In this document: piece after piece, positions 17,472 through 34,523 of the stretch | How the letters are laid out: every line of letters starts with the position of its first letter | Position numbering within the stretch: position 1 is the stretch's first letter | NCBI RefSeq assembly: GCF_000971395.1 | Contig: NZ_BBME01000012.1 | Coordinates: 124,001 to 188,000 of the forward strand | From: Demequina iriomotensis | GTDB taxonomy: Bacteria; Actinomycetota; Actinomycetes; Actinomycetales; Demequinaceae | DNA length: 64,000 bases | Reading direction: 5' to 3' | The notes under the pieces: model-generated | Databases searched by the model: none | The model's input: only the letters and a program-made list of their open reading frames with translations | What the model was told of the DNA's origin: nothing | Made by a program: the position numbers and the translations under genes

Positions 17472-17775
17472 GACGACCCGCGAGGACTCGCCGGAGCTCT
17501 CCGCGGCGTCGGCGGCGGTGCTCGCGGCGGTCGCGGACCCCCTCCGCCACGGCATCGTCCGCTACCTCGCCGCCCAGGGCGAGCAGTGCGTGTGCGACCT
17601 CCAGGCGGCCTTCCCCGTCAAGACCAACCTGCTGAGCTACCACCTCAAGACCCTCCGCGAGGCGGGGCTGCTCGTCTCGGACAAGCGCGGCCGCTGGGTC
17701 CACTACAGCGTCGCGCCCGACGCGGCGACGCTCCTGGCCCGGGCCCTCCCCCTCCCTGCGACGCCACGGCCATGA
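17470..17775 (+). CDS. arsR: ArsR-family metalloid-responsive repressor
   Basis: 101 residues, the normal length of an ArsR/SmtB winged-helix dimer. The sequence ADPLRHGIVRYLA is followed by EQCVCDLQ, i.e. the CVC pair of the classical arsenite/antimonite-sensing site in helix 3, then the recognition helix NLLSYHLKTLREAGLL and the wing SDKRGRWVHYSV. ATG 17470 is preferred because GTG/ATG codons further upstream lie inside the operator dyad. The stop overlaps the arsP start (ATGA). It should derepress arsP when trivalent arsenic or an organoarsenical binds. Confidence 0.88.
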   Translation: MTTREDSPELSAASAAVLAAVADPLRHGIVRYLAAQGEQCVCDLQAAFPVKTNLLSYHLKTLREAGLLVSDKRGRWVHYSVAPDAATLLARALPLPATPRP

Positions 17776-18803
17776 GCGCCACCGCGACCCGGGCATCGTC
17801 CCCTCATCCGTCGGCGCGGCTGCGCGGCGGGCTCCTCGGCGCACTCGGCGCGGCGGCCGCGATCATCGTGGCGGGGGACGCCGCCGTGGGCACGATGCTC
17901 GGAGGGCTCGGCGTCGACCTCGCCGCACGATGGGGTTCGGCGCTGCATTTCTGGGTCTACGAGTCCGCGAAGATCCTCACGCTCGTCGCGCTCATCACCT
18001 TCGCCGTCGGGGTGCTCGGCACGTGGCTCACGCCCGATCGCGTCCAGGCTCTGCTCAGCGGCCGGCGCGCCGGCGTGGGCAACCTGGCGGCCGCGGGGCT
18101 CGGCGTGCTCACGCCGTTCTGCTCGTGCTCGGCGGTCCCGCTCTACATGGGGCTCGTGCGCGCGGGCGTGCCCACCGGTGTGACGCTCAGCTTCCTCGTG
18201 GCGAGCCCGCTGGTCGACGGCGTGGCGCTCGCGCTGCTCGCGGGCATCGCGGGCTGGGGCGCCGCGGCCATCTACCTGGCGTTCGGCGTGACGCTCGCGG
18301 TCGGCGTCGGACTCGTGCTCGGCGGGCGCTCGCGCGGCGCCGCTCCCGCGCCCCGCATGCTCGGGCTCGCCATGGCCCCACCCGCGCGCCCGACCCTGGA
18401 CGACCGCCTGCGCGCGGGCCTGCGCGAGTCACGTAAGCAGCTGCGGCGGCTGTGGCCGTGGGTCCTCGCCGCGCTGGCGGTCGGCGCCGCGGTGCACGGC
18501 TGGGTGCCCACCGAGGTGCTCGTCGGCGTCGGCGGCGCATGGTGGGGCGTGCCCGTCGCGGCGCTGGTCGGCATCCCGCTGTACTCGGGGACCGCCACCG
18601 CGGTGCCGCTCATCGCTCCCCTGCACGCCGCAGGGGTCCCGCTCGGCACGCTCATCGCGTTCCTCATGAGCGTGGTCGCCCTGTCCGTGCCGGAGATGGT
18701 CATGCTGCGCAAGGTGATGACCACGCGGCTGCTCGCCTCCTACGTGGCAACCGTCGCCGCGGGCATCGTCGCGATCGGCTACCTGCTCAACGCGGTCACG
18801 TAG
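17772..18803 (+). CDS. arsP: ArsP-type permease (organoarsenical efflux)
   Basis: 343-residue membrane protein of the ArsP_1/DUF318 permease family with eight or more hydrophobic segments in two halves divided by a charged cytoplasmic loop (about 195-225). The hallmark TPFCSCSAVPLYMG (about 116-129) and the second-half GIPLYSGTATAVPL are present. ArsP exports trivalent organoarsenicals such as methylarsenite. It is translationally coupled to arsR. No arsenate reductase, ArsM or ArsI is present, so it would handle externally supplied or separately made organoarsenicals. A short GCGGGC/GCCCGC dyad (18809-18823) overlaps the end of the convergent etfA gene. Confidence 0.85.
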   Translation: MSATATRASSPHPSARLRGGLLGALGAAAAIIVAGDAAVGTMLGGLGVDLAARWGSALHFWVYESAKILTLVALITFAVGVLGTWLTPDRVQALLSGRRAGVGNLAAAGLGVLTPFCSCSAVPLYMGLVRAGVPTGVTLSFLVASPLVDGVALALLAGIAGWGAAAIYLAFGVTLAVGVGLVLGGRSRGAAPAPRMLGLAMAPPARPTLDDRLRAGLRESRKQLRRLWPWVLAALAVGAAVHGWVPTEVLVGVGGAWWGVPVAALVGIPLYSGTATAVPLIAPLHAAGVPLGTLIAFLMSVVALSVPEMVMLRKVMTTRLLASYVATVAAGIVAIGYLLNAVT

Positions 18804-18814
18804 CCGGAGCGGGC

Positions 18815-19768
18815 TCAGCCCGCGCGCCGCTCCCGGATGCGCGCGATCGCCTGCGGCAGCACGTCGCCCAGGTCGCCTACCACGCCGAAGTCCGCGATCT
18901 CGAAGATCGGGGCGTCCGGGTCGATGTTGACCGCGACGATGGTGCCAGAGGCCTGCATGCCGCCGCGGTGGTGCACCGCACCCGAGATGCCGCACGCGAC
19001 GTACAGGGCGGGCGTCACGGTGGTGCCGGTCTGGCCCACCATGTGCTCGTGCGAGATCCAGCCCTCATCGGTCGCGTCACGCGACGCGCCGACCGCTCCG
19101 CCGAGCACGTCGGCGAGCTCGCGCACCAGGGTGTAGTCGCCCCCGGTGCCGCGACCGCCGGACACCACCACCGGCGCCTCTGCGAGCGGGACGCCCTCGG
19201 GCGCCGATACGGGCTCCACCACGACGACGGTCTCGCGCGCCTGCCGGAGGTCGGCCGCCACCTCCACCAGCGTCGCCGCACCCGGGGCCTCCCCCGCGAT
19301 CGCCTGGGTGGTGTTCGGGCGGATGCCCACGATCGCGCGGTCCGCCTCGATGCGCGTGCGCACGTTCCACGTCGCGGCGAACACCGTCTGCATCGTCTCG
19401 ACCCGGCCGTCGACCAGCTCGGCCCCCGCCGCGTCCACGACCACGCCCGCGCCGGTGGCGAGCGCGAGCCGCGTCGCGATCTCCTTGTTCACGAAGGTCG
19501 ACACCATGAGCATCACCTCCGCGTCCGAGGTCGCCGCCCCCAGGGCCGCGGCGGCCACCGCGGGAAGGCGTGCCTCGTCGCCGACGGCGACCACGCGCAC
19601 CTCGGCGGCGCCGTAGAGACCGAGCCGGGCGACCTCGGGAGCCTCGGGAGCCTCGCCGAGCCACACCGCGACGGGCGTGCCGAGCGAGCGCGCGAGCGTG
19701 AGCGCCTCGAAGGTGGGCTGGGTGACCTCGCCGGAGCGGGTCTCGACAAGGACGGCGACGGTGGTCAT
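18815..19768 (-). CDS. etfA: Electron transfer flavoprotein, alpha subunit
   Basis: 317 residues; forms the FAD- and AMP-binding heterodimer with EtfB that moves electrons from acyl-CoA dehydrogenases to the quinone pool. The C-terminal FAD domain shows SGGRGTGG, GASRDATDEGW, VGQTGTTVTPALYVACGISG and GTIVAVNIDPDAPIFEIADFG (read as GTIVAVN and PIFEIADFG), the usual EtfA order. The start at 19768 overlaps the etfB stop (ATGA). Only the pair is present; the ETF:quinone oxidoreductase is not in the window. Confidence 0.95.
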   Translation of the reverse strand: MTTVAVLVETRSGEVTQPTFEALTLARSLGTPVAVWLGEAPEAPEVARLGLYGAAEVRVVAVGDEARLPAVAAAALGAATSDAEVMLMVSTFVNKEIATRLALATGAGVVVDAAGAELVDGRVETMQTVFAATWNVRTRIEADRAIVGIRPNTTQAIAGEAPGAATLVEVAADLRQARETVVVVEPVSAPEGVPLAEAPVVVSGGRGTGGDYTLVRELADVLGGAVGASRDATDEGWISHEHMVGQTGTTVTPALYVACGISGAVHHRGGMQASGTIVAVNIDPDAPIFEIADFGVVGDLGDVLPQAIARIRERRAG

Positions 19769-20553
19769 GCGAGGCCCTTCTCGAGCAGGAAGTCGGCGAG
19801 CTGCGTGCCGGCGTCGCCCGTGTCCGTGACGGTGACGCGGTTCTCGCGCGGCGGGCGCGGCGACGCGTCGACGACGACGGTGCGCGCGGCACCCGCGCCC
19901 ACGGCCGCGGGGTCGATACCCAGGTCCGCGAGCGCCCACGTGGTCACGGGCTTCGAGCGTGCGGCCATGATGAGCTTGAAGTTGGGGTAGGGCGGCTTGT
20001 TGGCCTCGTCGGTGACGGACACCACCGCGGGCAGCGGCGCGGACACGGTCTCGTGAGCATCGGGAAGATGGCGGACGATGGTCGCGGCGCCGTCCTCGAC
20101 GGTGAGCCCCGAGGCAAGCGTGAGCTGCGACCAGTCGAGCTCCACCGCCAGCGCCGTCGGGAGCATCGAGGTGAGGCCGTCGAGCGCGGCCATGCCCGTC
20201 ACCACCAGGTCGAGCGGCGCCTCGTCGTGCACCTTGCGCACCGCCGCGGCGATGACCTTCGCGGTGCCGAACACGTCGGAACCGGCGATCGCGGCGTCCG
20301 AGACGTGGATCGCGTGGTCGACGCCCAGCTGAAGCGCCTTGCGGACCGCGGCCACCGCATCGTCACCGCCGACGGTGAGGGCGTAGACCTCGCCCTCGCC
20401 CGCGGCCTCCTTGAGCTGGAGGGCGGCCTCGACGGCGTTCTCGTCGAGCTCGTTCATGGTCCCGTCGTCGCCCGTGCGGGTCACCGCGCCCTCCGTGAAG
20501 GAGCGCTGCGACTGCAGGTCGGGCACGAACTTCACCGTCACCAGGATGCGCAT
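19765..20553 (-). CDS. etfB: Electron transfer flavoprotein, beta subunit
   Basis: 262 residues; partner of EtfA, holding the AMP site. Family signs: MRILVTVKFVPD at the N terminus, NELDENAVEAAL, EVYALTVGG, SDVFGTAKVIAAAV, DLVVTGMAALDG and a C-terminal domain that embraces EtfA. ATG 20553 is chosen over GTG 20562 because AGGGTG sits six bases upstream of it. The gene diverges from glgX across about 100 bases that carry the glgX operator. Confidence 0.95.
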   Translation of the reverse strand: MRILVTVKFVPDLQSQRSFTEGAVTRTGDDGTMNELDENAVEAALQLKEAAGEGEVYALTVGGDDAVAAVRKALQLGVDHAIHVSDAAIAGSDVFGTAKVIAAAVRKVHDEAPLDLVVTGMAALDGLTSMLPTALAVELDWSQLTLASGLTVEDGAATIVRHLPDAHETVSAPLPAVVSVTDEANKPPYPNFKLIMAARSKPVTTWALADLGIDPAAVGAGAARTVVVDASPRPPRENRVTVTDTGDAGTQLADFLLEKGLA

Positions 20554-20621
20554 ATGGGACACCCTAACGGGCGGCGAGCGGCGCTCGAGCGGGCCAGATC
20601 GGGCCGCGAGGGGGAATCACC

Positions 20622-20635
20622 TGCGAACGTTCACA
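20622..20635. promoter_or_regulatory. LacI/MalR-type operator upstream of glgX
   Basis: TGCGAACGTTCACA fits TGNGANCGNTCNCA with a perfect GAACGTTC core. It lies just upstream of a -10-like TAACAA (20645-20650). The same consensus precedes both galactanase genes and the beta-galactosidase gene in this window. Confidence 0.7.
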
Positions 20636-20657
20636 GTTGTCGGATAACAATATGGAC

Positions 20658-26432
<5,775 letters not shown>

Positions 26433-26466
26433 GGCGCGCGCACGCCGCGGTGCGGGGACAACGCCA

Positions 26467-26504
26467 GCGGGTCCGGTCCGGGGACATCCCCGGACCGGAC
26501 CCGC
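26467..26504. terminator. Strong hairpin terminator of galactanase 2
   Basis: 17-bp perfect stem (26467-26483 with 26488-26504, GCGGGTCCGGTCCGGGG arm) closed by an ACAT tetraloop, 19 bases downstream of the galactanase 2 stop on the minus strand. Confidence 0.85.
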
Positions 26505-26522
26505 ACGCATGCACGTGGCGCC

Positions 26523-30393
<3,871 letters not shown>

Positions 30394-30445
30394 GACGCCC
30401 GGGCGGGAGGACGGGACACCGGGTCCGCCGCGGGAGGCGCAGAGA

Positions 30446-30473
30446 AGCCCGGGGCGGTCTCCCGCCCCGGGCT
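30446..30473. terminator. Terminator of ganS-ganP-ganQ operon
   Basis: 12-bp perfect stem AGCCCGGGGCGG (30446-30457) paired with 30462-30473 around TCTC, about 22 bases past the ganQ stop. Confidence 0.8.
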
Positions 30474-30494
30474 CCTCTCTGGAAGGAAGGCCGG

Positions 30495-31391
30495 TCAGCC
30501 CTTGACGGAGCCGGCCGTGAGGCCTCCCACGATGTAGCGCTGCAGCGCGAGGAAGAGCACCAGCACGGGCAGCGCGGCGATCACTGTGCCCGCGGAGAAG
30601 ATGCCCCAGCGCGCCGTCAGCTGGTCCGAGACCCACTGGTACATGCCGACAGCGAGCGTCCAGTTCTCGGAGGACACGAGGATGATCCTCGCGAGGATGA
30701 AGTCGCCGAACGCCGAGATGAACGCCAACAGGCCCACCACCGCGAGCACGGGGCGCACGAGCGGGATGATCATGCCCCAGAAGATCTGCGAGTGGCTGGC
30801 GCCGTCGATCTTCGCGGCCTCGTCCATCTCCATCGGGATGGAGTTGAAGAAGCCGTACATGAGGAAGGTGTTCGCGCCGAGCGCGGTGCCCAGGTACACG
30901 CAGATCAGGGCGATCTTCGAGTTGATGCCCAGCGCCGGGATCACCTCGCCCAACGAGATGAGCAGCAGGAACACGGCCACGAACGCCACGGTCTGCGGGA
31001 ACATCTGGAGGATAAGCAGGCCGGTCAGCGACGTGCGGCGGCCCTTGAAGCGGAACCGCGAGAACGCGTACGCGGCCGCGGCCCCCATGAGGACCGCGCC
31101 GATGGCCGCCGCGATGCCGATGATGAGCGTGTTGCCCACCCAGGTCCAGAACAGCGTGTCGTTGAGCTCCTGGTAGTTGTTGAGGCTGATCGAGCCGAAG
31201 AGCCGCTGCGTGCCGGCGAGGCTGCCGCGCTCGTCGAGCGAGGCCGAGAGCACGAAGACCAGCGGGAACGCGGCGTAGAAGATGATGACCGCCGCGAGGG
31301 GGTACTTCCACCCGACCTCGAGCCACCACCGCGAGCGGCGCGTGGGCTGGCGACGGTGCGTCGAGCTGGTCGTGGGCGCGGTGGTGGCCAT
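30495..31391 (-). CDS. ganQ: Galacto-oligosaccharide ABC permease (MalG/GanQ type)
   Basis: 298-residue inner-membrane permease with six hydrophobic segments. The EAA loop EAAKIDGASHSQIFWGMIIP (about 205-224) is the ATPase contact typical of MalG-type subunits; the C terminus RYIVGGLTAGSVKG is characteristic. ATG 31391 overlaps the ganP stop by one base (TGATG). The order SBP-permease-permease beside GH42 and GH53 genes equals the ganSPQ-ganA-ganB set of Bacillus subtilis, so galacto-oligosaccharides are the likely cargo; maltose-type substrates are the alternative, as the subunits are MalFG-like. Confidence 0.88.
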   Translation of the reverse strand: MATTAPTTSSTHRRQPTRRSRWWLEVGWKYPLAAVIIFYAAFPLVFVLSASLDERGSLAGTQRLFGSISLNNYQELNDTLFWTWVGNTLIIGIAAAIGAVLMGAAAAYAFSRFRFKGRRTSLTGLLILQMFPQTVAFVAVFLLLISLGEVIPALGINSKIALICVYLGTALGANTFLMYGFFNSIPMEMDEAAKIDGASHSQIFWGMIIPLVRPVLAVVGLLAFISAFGDFILARIILVSSENWTLAVGMYQWVSDQLTARWGIFSAGTVIAALPVLVLFLALQRYIVGGLTAGSVKG

Positions 31392-32989
31392 CAGAACTCC
31401 TCGAGCTTCTTGGTCTGGCGGAAGGCGAGCGCGGAGACGATGCCGACCACGACGAACACCACGATGGACAGGGCCGCGGCGAGGCCGTAGTCGGCGCGGC
31501 CGCCTGCCACGCCCGAGATCTGGTAGATCGCCGAGATGAGGATGTCGGTCGCGCCTAACGGCACGCTCGTATCGTCGAATCGTGGCCCGCCGTTGGTGAG
31601 CATGTAGATGATCGTGAAGTTGTTGAAGTTGAACGCGAACGAGGCGATCGCGAGCGGCGCCGTCGACACGAGCAGCAGCGGGAACGTGATCGACCGGAAC
31701 TGGCGCCAGCGGCCGGCGCCGTCGATCTTGGCCGCCTCGGTCGTCTCGGAGGGCAGCGACTGGAGCGCGCCGGTGCACACGAGGAACCAGTAGGGGTAGC
31801 TCAGCCACAGGTTGACGAACAGGATCGAGAACCGCGCGAGCCAGGGGTCGCCCAGCCAGTTGATGTCGGCCCCGAAGAAGAACCACTTGTTGATGATGCC
31901 GAACTCGGGGTTGAGCATGCCTCGCCACAGCAGCGCCGTGAGGAACGCGGGGAACGCGTACGGGAGGATGAAGAGCGTGCGCAGCGTCTTCCTGCCGCGC
32001 AGGCGGTCGTCGTTATAGACGATCGCGAAGAACAGGCCCAGCAGGAAGCTCGACACCACGGTGAGGACCGCGAACGCGAACGTCCACGCGGTCACCCGCA
32101 GCAGCGGCTTCGCGTACTCGGGGTCGGTGACGGCCTTGGTGAAGTTCTCGAAGCCGACGTTGACGTACCAGCCCGCCGGGAGCGTCGAGCCGTCGTCGCC
32201 CACGAAGGTGCCGCGGTCGTTCGGCGTGTAGACGACGCCCGAGTCCACGTCGGTGAGGGTGTCCGCGTCCTCGTCCCATACGAGCGAGGAGCGGTAGACC
32301 TTGGCGGTCGAGCCCTCGCGGGTGCGCAGCGAGCCGTCGTCCGCCTCGTCGGAGACCGCGACGCGCAGCGCCGTGACGTCCTGCGCGAGCGCCTGGTCCT
32401 TGAGGAGATCCGTCACCGGGACGACCTCCCAGCCGTCGACCTCGGTGGGACGCCCGCTGTCGTCGACCGCGCCGTCGACCTCGGCCAGCGGCTCGTCCGC
32501 CGTGCCGACCTCGACCACGCCGTCCTCGCTGATCGCGAAGCCGATGGTGTCGCCGTCGCGCACCACGGCGAGCGGGTACGAGGGCGAGCCCTCGACCTCG
32601 CGCTCGGCCTGGATGAGCGCGGCGTCGATCGCCTGGGACTTGCTGACGTTGTGGCCCGCGCCGTAGTTCGTGGTCGCCACGTACGCCGTGTAGATCATCG
32701 TGAAGACCTGGAAGACCAGCAGGAACACGAGCCCCGGGTAGATGTACTTCATCGGCAGCATGCGCCGCGAGAAGTAGACCCAGTCGGCGATCGCGAGCAG
32801 GACGATGGAGGCGCCGAGGATCACCCATGCCTGGGCGTTCCACGCCGACATGATCGCGCTCACGCCGAGCGCGTTGACGATCATCATCAGCAGGAGCTTC
32901 GCGATGAAGCCCCAGCCCAGGCCTGTCCAGCGCCGCGAGTGCGCGTCCGTGCTCTGGCTCGGCGCCGGCGCGGTGGTCTCCGTCGACAT
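31391..32989 (-). CDS. ganP: Galacto-oligosaccharide ABC permease (MalF/GanP type)
   Basis: 532 residues. N-terminal hydrophobic segments (about 25-120) are followed by a large extracytoplasmic insertion (about 125-290, with SPSYPLAVVRDGDT and SGVVYTPNDRG) as in long MalF proteins, then the core permease with the EAA loop TEAAKIDGAGRWRQFRSITF. ATG 32989 has GGAGAA upstream. The membrane partner of GanQ; no ATPase is encoded in the operon, so an unlinked MsiK/MsmX-like ATPase must serve it. Confidence 0.88.
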   Translation of the reverse strand: MSTETTAPAPSQSTDAHSRRWTGLGWGFIAKLLLMMIVNALGVSAIMSAWNAQAWVILGASIVLLAIADWVYFSRRMLPMKYIYPGLVFLLVFQVFTMIYTAYVATTNYGAGHNVSKSQAIDAALIQAEREVEGSPSYPLAVVRDGDTIGFAISEDGVVEVGTADEPLAEVDGAVDDSGRPTEVDGWEVVPVTDLLKDQALAQDVTALRVAVSDEADDGSLRTREGSTAKVYRSSLVWDEDADTLTDVDSGVVYTPNDRGTFVGDDGSTLPAGWYVNVGFENFTKAVTDPEYAKPLLRVTAWTFAFAVLTVVSSFLLGLFFAIVYNDDRLRGRKTLRTLFILPYAFPAFLTALLWRGMLNPEFGIINKWFFFGADINWLGDPWLARFSILFVNLWLSYPYWFLVCTGALQSLPSETTEAAKIDGAGRWRQFRSITFPLLLVSTAPLAIASFAFNFNNFTIIYMLTNGGPRFDDTSVPLGATDILISAIYQISGVAGGRADYGLAAALSIVVFVVVGIVSALAFRQTKKLEEF

Positions 32990-33040
32990 CAGTTCTCCTG
33001 CTCCCGTCTGGGTGGTGACGCTCCGGCGGGGATCCGCCGG

Positions 33041-33073
33041 GGTGGGGCGGGGCACGATGCGCCCCGCCCCACC
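33041..33073. promoter_or_regulatory. Intercistronic hairpin between ganS and ganP
   Basis: GGTGGGGCGGGG (33041-33052) pairs with CCCCGCCCCACC (33062-33073). Hairpins behind the binding-protein gene commonly stabilise its mRNA and attenuate the permease genes, giving more binding protein than transporter. Confidence 0.6.
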
Positions 33074-33089
33074 GAGGTGGGTGGACCCC

Positions 33090-34358
33090 TTAGCCCTCGA
33101 GGGCCGCGGTCAGGTCCGTGATCATCTTGTTCCAGGTGTCGACCGGGTCGGCGCCCTTGATGATCTTCGCCTCAGCGGCGTTCCAGAAGTCCCACACCGA
33201 GCCCATCTCGGGGATCGACGGCATCGGGACGCCCTGCTCGGCCGAGGCCTGGAAGCCCGCGATCGCGTCCGGGAACGGGGCCGACGCGGTGTCGACGCCC
33301 TCGAACGCGGGGAGGCGCGGGTCGGCGTCGTACAGCGCCTGCATGGCCTCGGGGGTCGCGATGTAGTTGGTGAGGAAGGTGTTCGCGAGCAGCGCGTTCG
33401 CCGACTGCGACGAGACGTAGAAGCCCTGGACGCCCACGAACGGCGCGGCGGTCTCGCCACCGGCCGACGGCACGGGGTTCACGGTGAAGTTGACGTCCGC
33501 GAAGTCGCCGAGCGCCCACGGACCGGCCACGGTGTACGCGCAGTCGCCCGAGTTGAAGAGCTCGTTGTTGATCGCGTAGTCGACGGTGGTCGAGAGGTGG
33601 CCCGCGCCCTTCTCGCCGTTCTCCGACAGCCAGGTCGCGAAGGCCTCGCCGGCCTCGCCGCCCATGCCGACCTCGGAGGTGTACGAGCCGCCCTCCTGGA
33701 CGAACACCGGGGCGCCGAACGAGGTCTGGAACGGGTACATGGTGTAGCCGTCGCCGGTCTCGCCGTTGACGTTGATGCAGAACGGGTACTTGGCGCCGGA
33801 CTCCTCGCCCGCGGCGATCATGTCGTCCCACGTGGCGGGCGCCTCCTCACCGACCAGGTCGGTGTTCTGGATGAGCGCCACGGCCTCGGTCGAGTACGGC
33901 ATGCCGTAGACCTGGCCGTCGTAGGTCATGGCGTCGACCGCGACCTGCGAGAAGCTCGAGGCGTTCTCGCCGAGGTCGACCGTGTTGACCACGCCGTCCG
34001 TGACGAGCGCGCCCAGCCAGTCGTGCGCGCCGATGGTGATGTCCGGGCCCTCGCCGGTGGGGACCTGGGCGAGGAAGTCCGCACGGATGTCCTCGAAGTT
34101 CTTCACGACGAGGTCGACGGTCGCGCCGGTCTCCTCCTCGAACGTGGCCGCGGCGGCCTCGATCGCGGGCTGGCGGTTCTCGTCCGTCCAGATGGTGAGG
34201 GTGAGGCCCGACGCGTCGATGGCGTCGCTGGTCTCGGAGGCGGTCGGCTCCGCCGACATCGCGTCCGAGGGCTCGTCCGCCGGGGTGCCCGAGGAGCAGG
34301 CGGCGAGCAGGGCGACCGAGGTCGCGACCACGGCCACCTTTCCGATCGTGTTACGCAT
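33090..34358 (-). CDS. ganS: Sugar-binding lipoprotein (GanS/MalE-like)
   Basis: 422-residue extracellular solute-binding protein, family 1. Signal peptide with lipobox LLAAC (Cys near residue 21), a Ser/Glu/Asp-rich spacer to about residue 48, then the MalE-type fold beginning LTLTIWTDENR, with GPDITIGAHDWLG, YGMPYSTEAVALI and AGPWALGDF. It captures oligosaccharides for GanP/GanQ. ATG 34358 follows GAAGGAAG. The leader holds a 10-bp direct repeat GGTTACTTCC (+ strand, 34359-34368 and 34422-34431) and an imperfect GAGA-N5-TCTC dyad (about 34402-34414) that may be a degenerate operator. Confidence 0.9.
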   Translation of the reverse strand: MRNTIGKVAVVATSVALLAACSSGTPADEPSDAMSAEPTASETSDAIDASGLTLTIWTDENRQPAIEAAAATFEEETGATVDLVVKNFEDIRADFLAQVPTGEGPDITIGAHDWLGALVTDGVVNTVDLGENASSFSQVAVDAMTYDGQVYGMPYSTEAVALIQNTDLVGEEAPATWDDMIAAGEESGAKYPFCINVNGETGDGYTMYPFQTSFGAPVFVQEGGSYTSEVGMGGEAGEAFATWLSENGEKGAGHLSTTVDYAINNELFNSGDCAYTVAGPWALGDFADVNFTVNPVPSAGGETAAPFVGVQGFYVSSQSANALLANTFLTNYIATPEAMQALYDADPRLPAFEGVDTASAPFPDAIAGFQASAEQGVPMPSIPEMGSVWDFWNAAEAKIIKGADPVDTWNKMITDLTAALEG

Positions 34359-34523
34359 GGTTACTTCCTTCCAGAGTGGAGCCACATTGCGCGCCTCTGG
34401 TGAGATCGCGTCTCTGCGACAGGTTACTTCCGAGTCGGGACCCCCTGCCGGGCGCCCCAGGTCTTCAGCTGTGTTCGAGAGGTCTGGGATCGGGCCCGAC
34501 GCAGTCCGGGCCCTCCCCACGGG

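Noticed and set aside
34400-34416. Operator of the gan LacI type upstream of ganS
   Set aside because: GAGA-N5-TCTC dyad needs an extra base in the centre to fit TGNGANCGNTCNCA; kept only as a remark.
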